18,849 bases of DNA, from assembly GCA_002694345.1 (NCBI GenBank), contig NZLV01000187.1, positions 1-18,849 on the forward strand, given 5' to 3'. Numbering within the stretch: position 1 is the first letter of the stretch; every line of letters starts with the position of its first letter. A model generated the notes under the pieces. That model was given only the letters and a program-made list of their open reading frames with translations. It was not told the origin of the DNA and did not search any database. The translations under genes and the position numbers were made by a program. Source of the stretch: Maricaulis sp. (GTDB lineage: Bacteria; Pseudomonadota; Alphaproteobacteria; Caulobacterales; Maricaulaceae). Shown here piece after piece: positions 7,668 to 14,623 of this stretch.

Positions 7668-7691
7668 GCTCACGCACCACGCGACACGAAC

Positions 7692-7726
7692 AACGCCCCG
7701 GTCCTGCGACCGGGGCGTTTTTCTTT
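7692..7726 (+). terminator. Strong intrinsic terminator closing the TonB operon
   Basis: A perfect 12-bp stem AACGCCCCGGTC/GACCGGGGCGTT with loop CTGC (7692-7719) runs into TTTTTCTTT. It stands 25 bases after the TPR stop and ends the operon that begins at 1809. Confidence 0.93.
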
Positions 7727-7784
7727 GGGGCCGTCACGCCGTCATGCTAATCGGGGAACAGGGGGGCGATTGATCGGGGGATCA

Positions 7785-9053
7785 ATGGCCATGATGTTCA
7801 AACCAGTGATGACGCTGTGCGCAGGCGTGTGCGCGGCGATGGTCGCCGGCTGCGCCCGCAGCCAGGGCCCGGATGATGGCACCCGCTATTCCTTCGCGCT
7901 GCAGGATGGCTTTCAGCGCCTGTCCGGCGAACTGTCCTTCTCCGGAGATGCGGACGGCGCATCGCAGATCCGGCTGCCGGGGGCGTGGGGACCGGAGGCG
8001 GGCCTGGACGGCCAGTTCAGCGATTTCCGTGTCTCGGTGGCCGGTGGGCGGTTTGAACCGGTTCTGGTCATTGACGGTGTGATCCACCTGGAGCACGCGG
8101 CATCGGCGCCTCTGGTGCTGCGGTATGAGTTTTCCCAGGATTATGAGGGCCTGCCGCAATGGGGCGTGCAGCGGGTTCCGGGGCTGCGCCCTGTGACCCA
8201 GCCGGACTTCGCGGTCTTCGTTGGTGCGGCAGCCTTCCCGCATCCGGTTTGGTCCGATGATCGGACGCCGTCCTATTCGGTTTCCTTTTCGCAGGATGGG
8301 CTGCCGGTGTCCGCACGCTCCAGTCTGGGCGATGGGAGCCGGCTGGATACAGGCCCGATCCCGGCTTCCCGCTTTCTGGACACGCTGTGGATTCTGGGCG
8401 GGTTCGACCAGGCCAGCCGGGTTGTGAACGCGGTGAATATCCGAACGGCCCTGCGGGGTGACCTGCCTTTGGCGCCGGACGAGATCCAGACCCAGTCGGA
8501 GCACATGATCGCTGGCGCTGCGGACCTGTTCCGGGACACACCTTTCGAGACCTATCTCATCGTGGCCATGCCGCTGCCGCCATTGCCGGACCAGTCGGCG
8601 GTGATCGGAACCGCCTTCCATCAGACCTTCATGCTGCTGACCACGGCCAATGCTCCGGCCGAGGAGATCCGGCACACGGTCAGTCATGAAGTGCTGCACG
8701 AATGGATCACCGGCCGGATGGGGCCAACCGACACGGACACCGACCCGTCACGCATGTGGTTCACGGAAGGGTTCACCGAGTATTTCACCCTTCTGGTCCG
8801 TTTGCGGGTCGGTGATCTCGACCTCGACGGTTTCCTGGCGGCCATCAATGCTCTGGAAGCGCACTATCAGGCTTCGTCTGTCAGGACCATGACGCGGATG
8901 GAGCTGATCGACCATGTCTGGGACAGTCGCGAGACCGAACGCTTGCCGTACCAACGCGGAGCGCTGCTGGCGTTCCTGGCCGATGGCCGGGCTGCGGCTG
9001 GCGGGTCCGACCGTCTCGCAGATGTTCTGGCCGGTCTCATTGACGAGGCCTAG
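7785..9053 (+). CDS. Lipoprotein zinc metallopeptidase of M1/M61 type (HExxH), C-terminus cut by an in-frame TAG
   Basis: 422 residues from the ATG at 7785 (a G-rich SD stands at 7776-7780; ATG at 7791 is also possible). Residues 1-23 form a lipoprotein signal with lipobox VAGC, Cys23. After a beta-rich N-terminal domain comes HEVLHEW with His301, Glu302 and His305, and then Glu328 in MWFTEGFTEY, the third zinc ligand. This is the gluzincin layout, with 22 residues between the motif and the last ligand. A YQRGALLAF segment follows near 389. The frame stops at TAG 9051-9053, but stays open for 85 more codons to 9311, so the protein is probably shorter than its relatives. Zinc site and fold are complete, so it may still be active. 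It would sit in the periplasm or on the outer membrane and cut peptides. Confidence 0.85.
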   Translation: MAMMFKPVMTLCAGVCAAMVAGCARSQGPDDGTRYSFALQDGFQRLSGELSFSGDADGASQIRLPGAWGPEAGLDGQFSDFRVSVAGGRFEPVLVIDGVIHLEHAASAPLVLRYEFSQDYEGLPQWGVQRVPGLRPVTQPDFAVFVGAAAFPHPVWSDDRTPSYSVSFSQDGLPVSARSSLGDGSRLDTGPIPASRFLDTLWILGGFDQASRVVNAVNIRTALRGDLPLAPDEIQTQSEHMIAGAADLFRDTPFETYLIVAMPLPPLPDQSAVIGTAFHQTFMLLTTANAPAEEIRHTVSHEVLHEWITGRMGPTDTDTDPSRMWFTEGFTEYFTLLVRLRVGDLDLDGFLAAINALEAHYQASSVRTMTRMELIDHVWDSRETERLPYQRGALLAFLADGRAAAGGSDRLADVLAGLIDEA

Positions 9054-9311
9054 GCGCACCGGGCCGTGGAGGCCACAGCGCTGGCCCTGACGGATGACCG
9101 CATTCGCGCCGCCCTGGAACAGGGTTTGGGGCCGGAGGCCTGGCAGGAGCTTGACCGGGTGACCGGGGAAGGGGCGCTCTTGTCTGAACCCGCACTGCCC
9201 CTCTTCAACTGCCTCGTCAGGGGCGGCGAGACCGGGGCGTGGCAGGTGATGGACGGTGTCGAGCCGGATGAGTGCCGGGCAGGTATTGCCGGCGGGGGTG
9301 TCCGCCCCTGA
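9054..9311 (+). pseudogene. Probable detached C-terminal part of the M1/M61-type peptidase
   Basis: This stretch continues the peptidase frame directly after the TAG at 9051-9053 and stays open for 85 codons to TGA 9309-9311. Its product looks like coding sequence: ALEQGLGPEAWQELDRVTGE and a later LFNCLV segment resemble the small C-terminal helical domain and the closing strand of M61-like proteins. No SD precedes its first internal GTG (9066). I read it as the lost tail of the upstream gene, through a nonsense mutation, a sequencing error or, less likely, stop-codon read-through. Confidence 0.55.
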
Positions 9312-9475
9312 TCCCGTGAGCAGGGGTGTACACTGTTCACTACCCGGAATTGACCAAAATCGGGCCACGCAACCTGCGCGCGCCTCATTCTCGCCCGAAT
9401 GTGACGGGAACCTTTCGGCTTCATGACGGCATGCACCGGGGCTGGGGAGTTCACGTCATGATCGGGGAGGTGCAC

Positions 9476-10939
9476 ATGAGGAAGATCAACAGCCAGGCCG
9501 GCCTGACCGGTGCTCTTGGCGCGCTGGCGGTGCTTTGCCTGGGCCTGGCCCTGGCGCCCGCCGCTCTGGCCCAGGATGGCGAAACCCGTGAACGGACAGC
9601 GCGCAGCGAGGCGTCCCTGTCCAGCCGGATCGGACAACGCATTCTGGACTTGATGGAGGCGGAGGCCGACGGGCAGTGGCAAACCGCCCGCGAGGGCTAT
9701 CGCGAGCTGCTCGGTCGGGACGGGCTCAGCCCGTATGAGGAAGCGACCATTCTGAAACTGCTCGGGCGGGCGCGTTTCGAGCTCGATGATGCGCCCGGCG
9801 CCATAGCCGCCTGGCAGCAGGCCATCGACCTGGAGGCCCTGCCGCCCGAGGACGCCAATGTCCTGCGTATCAATGCCGGCCAACTCCTGCTTGGAGAGGG
9901 TGACTACCGGGCCGGGGTCGAGCTGATCGAGGCCGCGATCACCCAGGGAACGCCGCTCAATGGCGATCTCGCCCTGCGCCTGGCCCAGGGGTATGGCCAG
10001 CTTCAGGACTACCGGACCGGGCTGCGCTATGGCCGGATTGCCTTCGACGCGGCCGAACCGCCGGAGCGCCAGCATTTCTCCATCCTGCTCTTCTTCTACC
10101 AGCAGCTGGACCTGGTGCCGCAGCAGACCGAATTGATGGGCGAGATGATCGTTCGCTGGCCGGACGAGAAGTCCTACTGGACCAGCTATGCCTCTCTGCT
10201 GGCCCGCAGCGGCCGGGAGCAGGATGCGTTCGAGGTCAATCGCATCCTCTATCTCAATGGCATGCTGGACACGAGCGCCGAGCTGGTCCGCCTGGCGCAG
10301 TACTATTCCTACTATGAATACCCTTATGGCGGGGCTCAGATCCTGGAGCGGGAATTCAATGCCGGCCGGATCGAGCCGACCCCGGAAAACTACCAGCTTC
10401 TGGCCAATCTCTGGCGTCAGGCCCGCGAATGGGACCGGGCACTGCCGGTCCTGCGCCGTATCGCCACGCTGACCGGCGCGGGTCCCGACTATGAAAAGCT
10501 GGGAGAGGCGCTCTACCAGGCCGGCGATTTCCGCGAGGCCGAGGCCATGTTTGTCCAAGCCCTGAACCAGGGCGGTTTGTCCCGTCCCGGCGATACCTGG
10601 AATCTGGTCGGTACGGTCAGGGTCGAGACGGATGACCTGCTCGGCGCGATCGATGCCTTCGAGGCCGCGCTGGACTGGGAGTATTCCCGCGCCGGCGCCC
10701 AGGGCTGGATCAGCTTCGTCGAACAGAAGATCGCGATCATCAATCAGGGGATCGCCTTCGAGGAACAGACACGCCGCGAAGCCTGCTACCTAGATATCGA
10801 ACGCATGCGCCGTTCACCGCCGATGGGGCCGGAGGACCTCGACAGTGAGGGGATCCGGATTTTCCCGCGCATGGAGGCGGGCTGCCGGAGCTATTTCGAT
10901 GCGTACGGACGGCCGCTGCCGCAGACCGACCGGTCCTGA
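9476..10939 (+). CDS. Secreted TPR protein, paralog of the one in the TonB operon
   Basis: 487 residues from ATG 9476, preceded five bases upstream by GGGGAGG (9464-9470); earlier in-frame starts back to 9326 lack an SD and would hide the signal peptide. Residues 1-32 (PAALA-Q) are a Sec signal. The body is the same TPR architecture as the protein at 6147, with near-identical blocks such as GREQDAFE and LAQYYSYYEYPY. The C-terminal cysteine pair is kept (Cys437 and Cys470). It lacks the acidic tail of its paralog. CGG and GGG codons are common, unlike in the first genes of the main operon. It probably partners the second TonB encoded 322 bases downstream. Confidence 0.9.
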   Translation: MRKINSQAGLTGALGALAVLCLGLALAPAALAQDGETRERTARSEASLSSRIGQRILDLMEAEADGQWQTAREGYRELLGRDGLSPYEEATILKLLGRARFELDDAPGAIAAWQQAIDLEALPPEDANVLRINAGQLLLGEGDYRAGVELIEAAITQGTPLNGDLALRLAQGYGQLQDYRTGLRYGRIAFDAAEPPERQHFSILLFFYQQLDLVPQQTELMGEMIVRWPDEKSYWTSYASLLARSGREQDAFEVNRILYLNGMLDTSAELVRLAQYYSYYEYPYGGAQILEREFNAGRIEPTPENYQLLANLWRQAREWDRALPVLRRIATLTGAGPDYEKLGEALYQAGDFREAEAMFVQALNQGGLSRPGDTWNLVGTVRVETDDLLGAIDAFEAALDWEYSRAGAQGWISFVEQKIAIINQGIAFEEQTRREACYLDIERMRRSPPMGPEDLDSEGIRIFPRMEAGCRSYFDAYGRPLPQTDRS

Positions 10940-11261
10940 TACCCGCTCACGCCTGTTTGATGTCACGGCCGGTCCGCCCTGGACTGGCCGTGATGCATTT
11001 CCGGGCTGGCTGTGAGGCTGTCCTGATGCCGCCCCGGGCCCGAAATGACCCTCTCGCGGCCCCATTTCGTCCCGGTTTCAACCCGGTTTGGCCCCGGTCT
11101 TCGTGACAATCAGACTGGTTGGCGCGGTGTTGTCGCGTCGGCGACCCCGGCCGGACCGGAGCGCGTGTTGTGCGGATCCGGTCCCCGGCCGGGTTTGTTG
11201 AAACGGGGATAACTGTCTGGGGCCATGCAGGATCTCGAAAGAGAGGGGAGCCTGTTCTTCC
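10940..11261 (+). other. 322-base structured gap between the second TPR gene and the second tonB
   Basis: No gene is supported here. Right after the TPR stop is a 13-bp stem TCACGGCCGGTCC/GGACTGGCCGTGA (10963-10975 with 10981-10993, one G-U pair), which could end transcription although only TGCATTT follows. Further on are GTCGC/GCGAC (11132-11145) and a long imperfect GC-rich stem of CCCCGGCCGG-ACCGGA type (11145-11160 with 11177-11193, two-base bulge). The segment CCCGGTTT occurs twice between 11070 and 11100. These would make a folded 5' leader for tonB. I see no clear sigma70 promoter. Confidence 0.45.
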
Positions 11262-11879
11262 ATGAGTATGAGCTTGCATCCGGTGCGCACACCGGTCGTC
11301 ATTCCGGTTGCCGGTGCTGTCACCGTCGGCCTGTTTGTCCTGATGAATAATCTCATCGATATCGGTCCGGTCACGCCGGACCCCGTGGTTGAAAGACCGC
11401 CGGTCCAGATCCGCTTCGATCCGGAACCGGCCCGTCCGGAATCGCGGATCGATATCATTGAAATCACACAGCTTGATCCGCCGCCGCCGGTGGAAAGGCT
11501 GGAGGTTCCGATCGCGGCCGTGAACACGCTTCCGACCGGCACCAACTGGACCCTGCCTCCGATCGAGCGGGCGGTTATCCGTACCGGGGGAGGTCTGGTG
11601 AATATCGACCGCCAGCCGGCACCGCGCGTCCGTATCGATCCGGTCTATCCCGCCAGCGAAGCCTCGCGGGGCCGGGCCGGGGAGTGCACCGTGGTGTTTG
11701 ATATCACCCCGGAAGGCCGCACCGCGAATATCCGGCCGGGCGATTGCACCAGCCGCGCTTTCGAACAGGCGACGATGAATGCCGTCAGCCGCTGGCGCTA
11801 CGACCCCCAGGTCCGCGATGGGGAACCCATCCTCTATCGCAACGCCACGACCCGTCTGGTCTATGCCATGGACGGATAA
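11262..11879 (+). CDS. tonB: TonB-family energy transducer, second copy without its own motor genes
   Basis: 205 residues from ATG 11262; ATG 11268 is a possible alternative, and the SD-like GAGAGGGGAG lies 11 bases upstream, which is far. One membrane span is at about 10-28. A short PPPP run (73-76) leads to the TonB C-terminal domain with PVYP (127-130), ECTVVFDITPEG and RWRYDP (177-182). Length, YP motif, both cysteines (142, 162) and RWRY stand at the same residue numbers as in the first TonB, so the two are true paralogs; the membrane and linker parts have diverged. No exbB or exbD is nearby, so it must use the motor encoded at 2617-5382 or another one. It ends eight bases before a bidirectional terminator. 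Confidence 0.9.
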   Translation: MSMSLHPVRTPVVIPVAGAVTVGLFVLMNNLIDIGPVTPDPVVERPPVQIRFDPEPARPESRIDIIEITQLDPPPPVERLEVPIAAVNTLPTGTNWTLPPIERAVIRTGGGLVNIDRQPAPRVRIDPVYPASEASRGRAGECTVVFDITPEGRTANIRPGDCTSRAFEQATMNAVSRWRYDPQVRDGEPILYRNATTRLVYAMDG

Positions 11880-11885
11880 AGAAAA

Positions 11886-11911
11886 ATGGGCGCCCCGACC
11901 GGGGCGCCCAT
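11886..11911. terminator. Bidirectional intrinsic terminator between tonB and the S9 peptidase gene
   Basis: ATGGGCGCCCC/GGGGCGCCCAT form an 11-bp perfect stem with loop GACC. On the plus strand GCTCTTTTC follows; on the minus strand the stem is followed directly by a run of five T (bases 11886-11882). It serves two convergent genes and fits the minus strand better. Confidence 0.88.
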
Positions 11912-11938
11912 GCTCTTTTCAAGACAGGTTGGGGCGGT

Positions 11939-14182
11939 CTATTCCGCCGCAATCGCCTCGACTTCCTCATCGGCCAGGCCGACCACCATCAGCGCAAACG
12001 CCCAGTTCAGGGCCGTTTCCCGCAGGCTGTCGAACCGTCCCGACGCCCCACCATGACCGGCGCCCATATTCATCTTGAGCAGGGTCAGGCCGTCATCGGT
12101 CCGCATGGTCCGCAGACGCTCCACGAACTTGGTGGGTTCCCAATAGGTCACCCGCGGATCGGTCAGACCGCCCGTCGCCAGGACATGGGGATAGTCCATG
12201 GCCTGGATCTGGTCATAGGGGCTGTAGGACTCGATGGTCTGATAGTCCTCGGTGCTTTCCAGCGGATTGCCCCATTCCGGCCATTCCGGCGGCGTCAGCG
12301 GCAGTTCCGCATCCGACATCGTGTTGAGCACATCGACGAAGGGAACCGCTGCGATGGCACCGGCAAACAGGTCCGGAGCCATGTTGATGGCCGCCCCGAC
12401 CAGCAGGCCGCCGGCCGAACCGCCATAGGCCACGATATTGCCGCGCGAGGTATAGCCCTCAGCGGCCAGCGCTTCACCGGCCGAGACGAAGTCCCGGAAG
12501 GTGTTGGGTTTCAGCTCCAGCTTGCCGTCCAGATACCATTGATAGCCATTCGCCATGCCGCCCCGGATATGGGCGACGGCATAGACCATGCCGCGATCCA
12601 CGAGCGGGAGCGGGGTGACCCGGAAGGAGGCGGGAATGGTGATCCCGTAGGAGCCATAGCCGTACAGCAGCAGGGGCGCGGACCCATCCACCGGCGTATC
12701 GCGATGGTGGAGAATGGTGACCGGAATCTGCACGCCATCATGACCTTCCGCCATGATGCGGCGGACCACATAGTCTTCCGGATTGTGACCAGAGGGGACT
12801 TCCTGGCGCTTGAGCAGGACCCGGTCGCGGGTGCTCATGTTGAAGTCGTAGGTCTCTTCCGGCGTCGACGGGCTTTCATAGGAAAAGCGCAGCATGTCGG
12901 TTTCGAACTCATAGCCCGAAGCAATGCCCAGCGAGTAGGCCTCCTCGTCGAAGGCAATGTCATAGCTCTCGCCCGAGGCGTAGTTCATCACCACGATACG
13001 GGGCAGGGCATTCTGGCGCTCCATGCGGACCTGCCAGTCGGCAAAACCGATCAGTGCATTGACCAGCGTACCGGGGCGATGGGGAACGAAGTCTTCCCAG
13101 TTTTCCCGGCCCGGCGCGTCCAGCGGCGCGGAGACGATCTTGAAGTCGACGGCACCGTCCGCATTGGTGCGGAAGTAGAAGCGGTCGCGGGCTTCGGTCA
13201 GATAATATTCGACCCCGTCCTCACGGGCGGAGATCAGGACCGGTTCCGCCGCGGGATCATTCGCGTCCAGAAGGCGAATCTCGTTCGACGTGTGGCCGCC
13301 CGCATTGATGACGACGTAGTTGTTGGCGTCCGACAGGCCGACCGAGATGAAGAAGCCATCATCGGGTTCCTCATAGATCAGCTCGCTGGCTCCGCCATCG
13401 CGGGACTGGCGATAGACCCGCTTGGAGCGGCCATTATCGTCGCGCCACACCCAGTAGAGGGTCTGGCTGTCATTGGCCCAGGTGAAGTCGCCGGAGCTCT
13501 CATCGGTCAGCGTGGCGACAATGGCGCCGGTCGCGATCTCGCGGATGCGGATCTCGTAATACTCCGACCCGCGCACATCGACACCGAAGGCCACGTATTG
13601 GTGGTCCGGCGAGTGTTCCATGATGGAGAAGTCGAGATAGTCGAAATCAGCGGCTTCGACATCGCCATCCACCAGGATTTCCTCGTCACCGACCGGCTCT
13701 CCGGTTTCCGGGTCGACCGGGCGGCGGGAATAGATCGGATACTGGCCGCCTTCGCGATAGCGCGTGAAATAGGCGTAGTCTCCATCGCGCTCCGGAACCG
13801 AGCTGTCATCTTCCTTGATGCGGCCGCGGATCTCCTGGAAGAGGCGCTCCTGCAGGGCCTCGGTCGGGGCCATGACATCCTCGAGATAGGCATTCTCGGC
13901 GTCCAGGAGGGCACGGATGTCGGCATCCAGCGTCTCCGGCTCGCGCATGACCTGCTGCCAGTTCTCGTCCTTGATCCACTGGTATTCATCCACGCGGGTG
14001 AAGCCCAGTTGTTCGATCTCGACGGGGCGCTGGTCGGCCACGGGGGCTTCCAGGCCCTGGGCGCGCACAATCAGGTTGGAGACCGGTGTGTCGGACGTCA
14101 TGTCACTCTCCTGGCTACAGGCGGCTAGGGCCAAGCCGAGAAGGCTCGCACCGGCCAGCCCGGCAATCTTGTTTACACTCAT
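11939..14182 (-). CDS. Oligopeptidase B-like S9 peptidase, lipoprotein
   Basis: 747 residues from ATG 14182, with GAGGGGA four bases upstream; the TTG codon before it is not needed. Residues 1-22 form a lipoprotein signal with lipobox LAAC, Cys22, followed by Ser, so outer-membrane sorting is likely. An N-terminal beta-propeller (about 40-460) precedes the alpha/beta-hydrolase domain. The catalytic triad is Ser589 (GGSAGG), Asp675 (GGLTDPRV) and His710 (GAGHGG), with distances close to those of E. coli oligopeptidase B. The segment usually read as HIRGGGELG..WYEDGK is HIRGGMANGYQWYLDGK here, so two acidic residues of the family pattern are missing, which may change the preference for basic residues. 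The protein would trim peptides in the periplasm or at the surface. The gene is separated from msrB by 33 bases and may be cotranscribed with it. Confidence 0.92.
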   Translation of the reverse strand: MSVNKIAGLAGASLLGLALAACSQESDMTSDTPVSNLIVRAQGLEAPVADQRPVEIEQLGFTRVDEYQWIKDENWQQVMREPETLDADIRALLDAENAYLEDVMAPTEALQERLFQEIRGRIKEDDSSVPERDGDYAYFTRYREGGQYPIYSRRPVDPETGEPVGDEEILVDGDVEAADFDYLDFSIMEHSPDHQYVAFGVDVRGSEYYEIRIREIATGAIVATLTDESSGDFTWANDSQTLYWVWRDDNGRSKRVYRQSRDGGASELIYEEPDDGFFISVGLSDANNYVVINAGGHTSNEIRLLDANDPAAEPVLISAREDGVEYYLTEARDRFYFRTNADGAVDFKIVSAPLDAPGRENWEDFVPHRPGTLVNALIGFADWQVRMERQNALPRIVVMNYASGESYDIAFDEEAYSLGIASGYEFETDMLRFSYESPSTPEETYDFNMSTRDRVLLKRQEVPSGHNPEDYVVRRIMAEGHDGVQIPVTILHHRDTPVDGSAPLLLYGYGSYGITIPASFRVTPLPLVDRGMVYAVAHIRGGMANGYQWYLDGKLELKPNTFRDFVSAGEALAAEGYTSRGNIVAYGGSAGGLLVGAAINMAPDLFAGAIAAVPFVDVLNTMSDAELPLTPPEWPEWGNPLESTEDYQTIESYSPYDQIQAMDYPHVLATGGLTDPRVTYWEPTKFVERLRTMRTDDGLTLLKMNMGAGHGGASGRFDSLRETALNWAFALMVVGLADEEVEAIAAE

Positions 14183-14215
14183 CAAATCCCCTCTAGGCCA
14201 CGCCGGGCCTGTCTA

Positions 14216-14623
14216 CTAGCGCTCGTCCTGCTCTGGACGGAAATCCAGCACAGTTCCGTTGGTACAATACCGCAATCCCGTCGGCTGGGGACCATCGGGG
14301 AAGACATGCCCCAGATGCGCCCCGCAATTGGCACAGTGGATTTCCGTGCGCGGCATGATCAGCTTGTGATCGGTCTTGGTGTCGATCACCTCCCGGTCGG
14401 CCGCGTCGTAGAAAGACGGCCAGCCGGAACCGGACTCGTATTTGTGCCCGGCCTCGAAGAGTTTCTCGCCGCACGTCTTGCAATGATAGTGGCCGGGCCG
14501 CTTTTCATCGTTCAGCGGGTGGGTGAAGGCCCGTTCCGTGCCTTCCTCGAAGGCGATGGCATAGGTCGTCGGATCCAGTTTGGCCTTCAGGGCCTCGATC
14601 TCGGCATCAGTCAGCTTGGGCAT
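14216..14623 (-). CDS. msrB: Peptide-methionine (R)-S-oxide reductase MsrB
   Basis: 135 residues. The protein reduces methionine-R-sulfoxide in proteins. Zinc is held by Cys48, Cys51 (CKTC) and Cys97, Cys100 (CANC). The catalytic cysteine is Cys120 in RYCTNG. The usual GWPSF motif is present; the position before it that holds the resolving cysteine in some MsrB proteins is serine (SGSGWPSF), so another reductant or cysteine must recycle it. No signal peptide, so it is cytoplasmic. Its start lies inside the end of the MFS gene (17-base overlap), which indicates translational coupling. Confidence 0.95.
   Translation of the reverse strand: MPKLTDAEIEALKAKLDPTTYAIAFEEGTERAFTHPLNDEKRPGHYHCKTCGEKLFEAGHKYESGSGWPSFYDAADREVIDTKTDHKLIMPRTEIHCANCGAHLGHVFPDGPQPTGLRYCTNGTVLDFRPEQDER

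Noticed and set aside
6216..7673. A 485-codon minus-strand frame opposite the first TPR gene, and a 502-codon one at 9050-10558 opposite the second
   Set aside because: Both are mirror frames of the two paralogous TPR genes and arise from their shared codon pattern; neither has motifs or a start signal.
11101..11199. Small protein gene from GTG near 11103
   Set aside because: The frame gives a short Arg- and Cys-rich product without SD or family likeness, and it overlaps the RNA stems, so structure explains the sequence better.
11744..14128. A 794-codon open frame on the plus strand opposite the S9 peptidase gene
   Set aside because: It is a shadow of a GC-rich coding strand: the minus frame has a full catalytic triad, a lipoprotein signal and an SD, while the plus frame product has no recognisable motif and crosses the terminator at 11886-11911.
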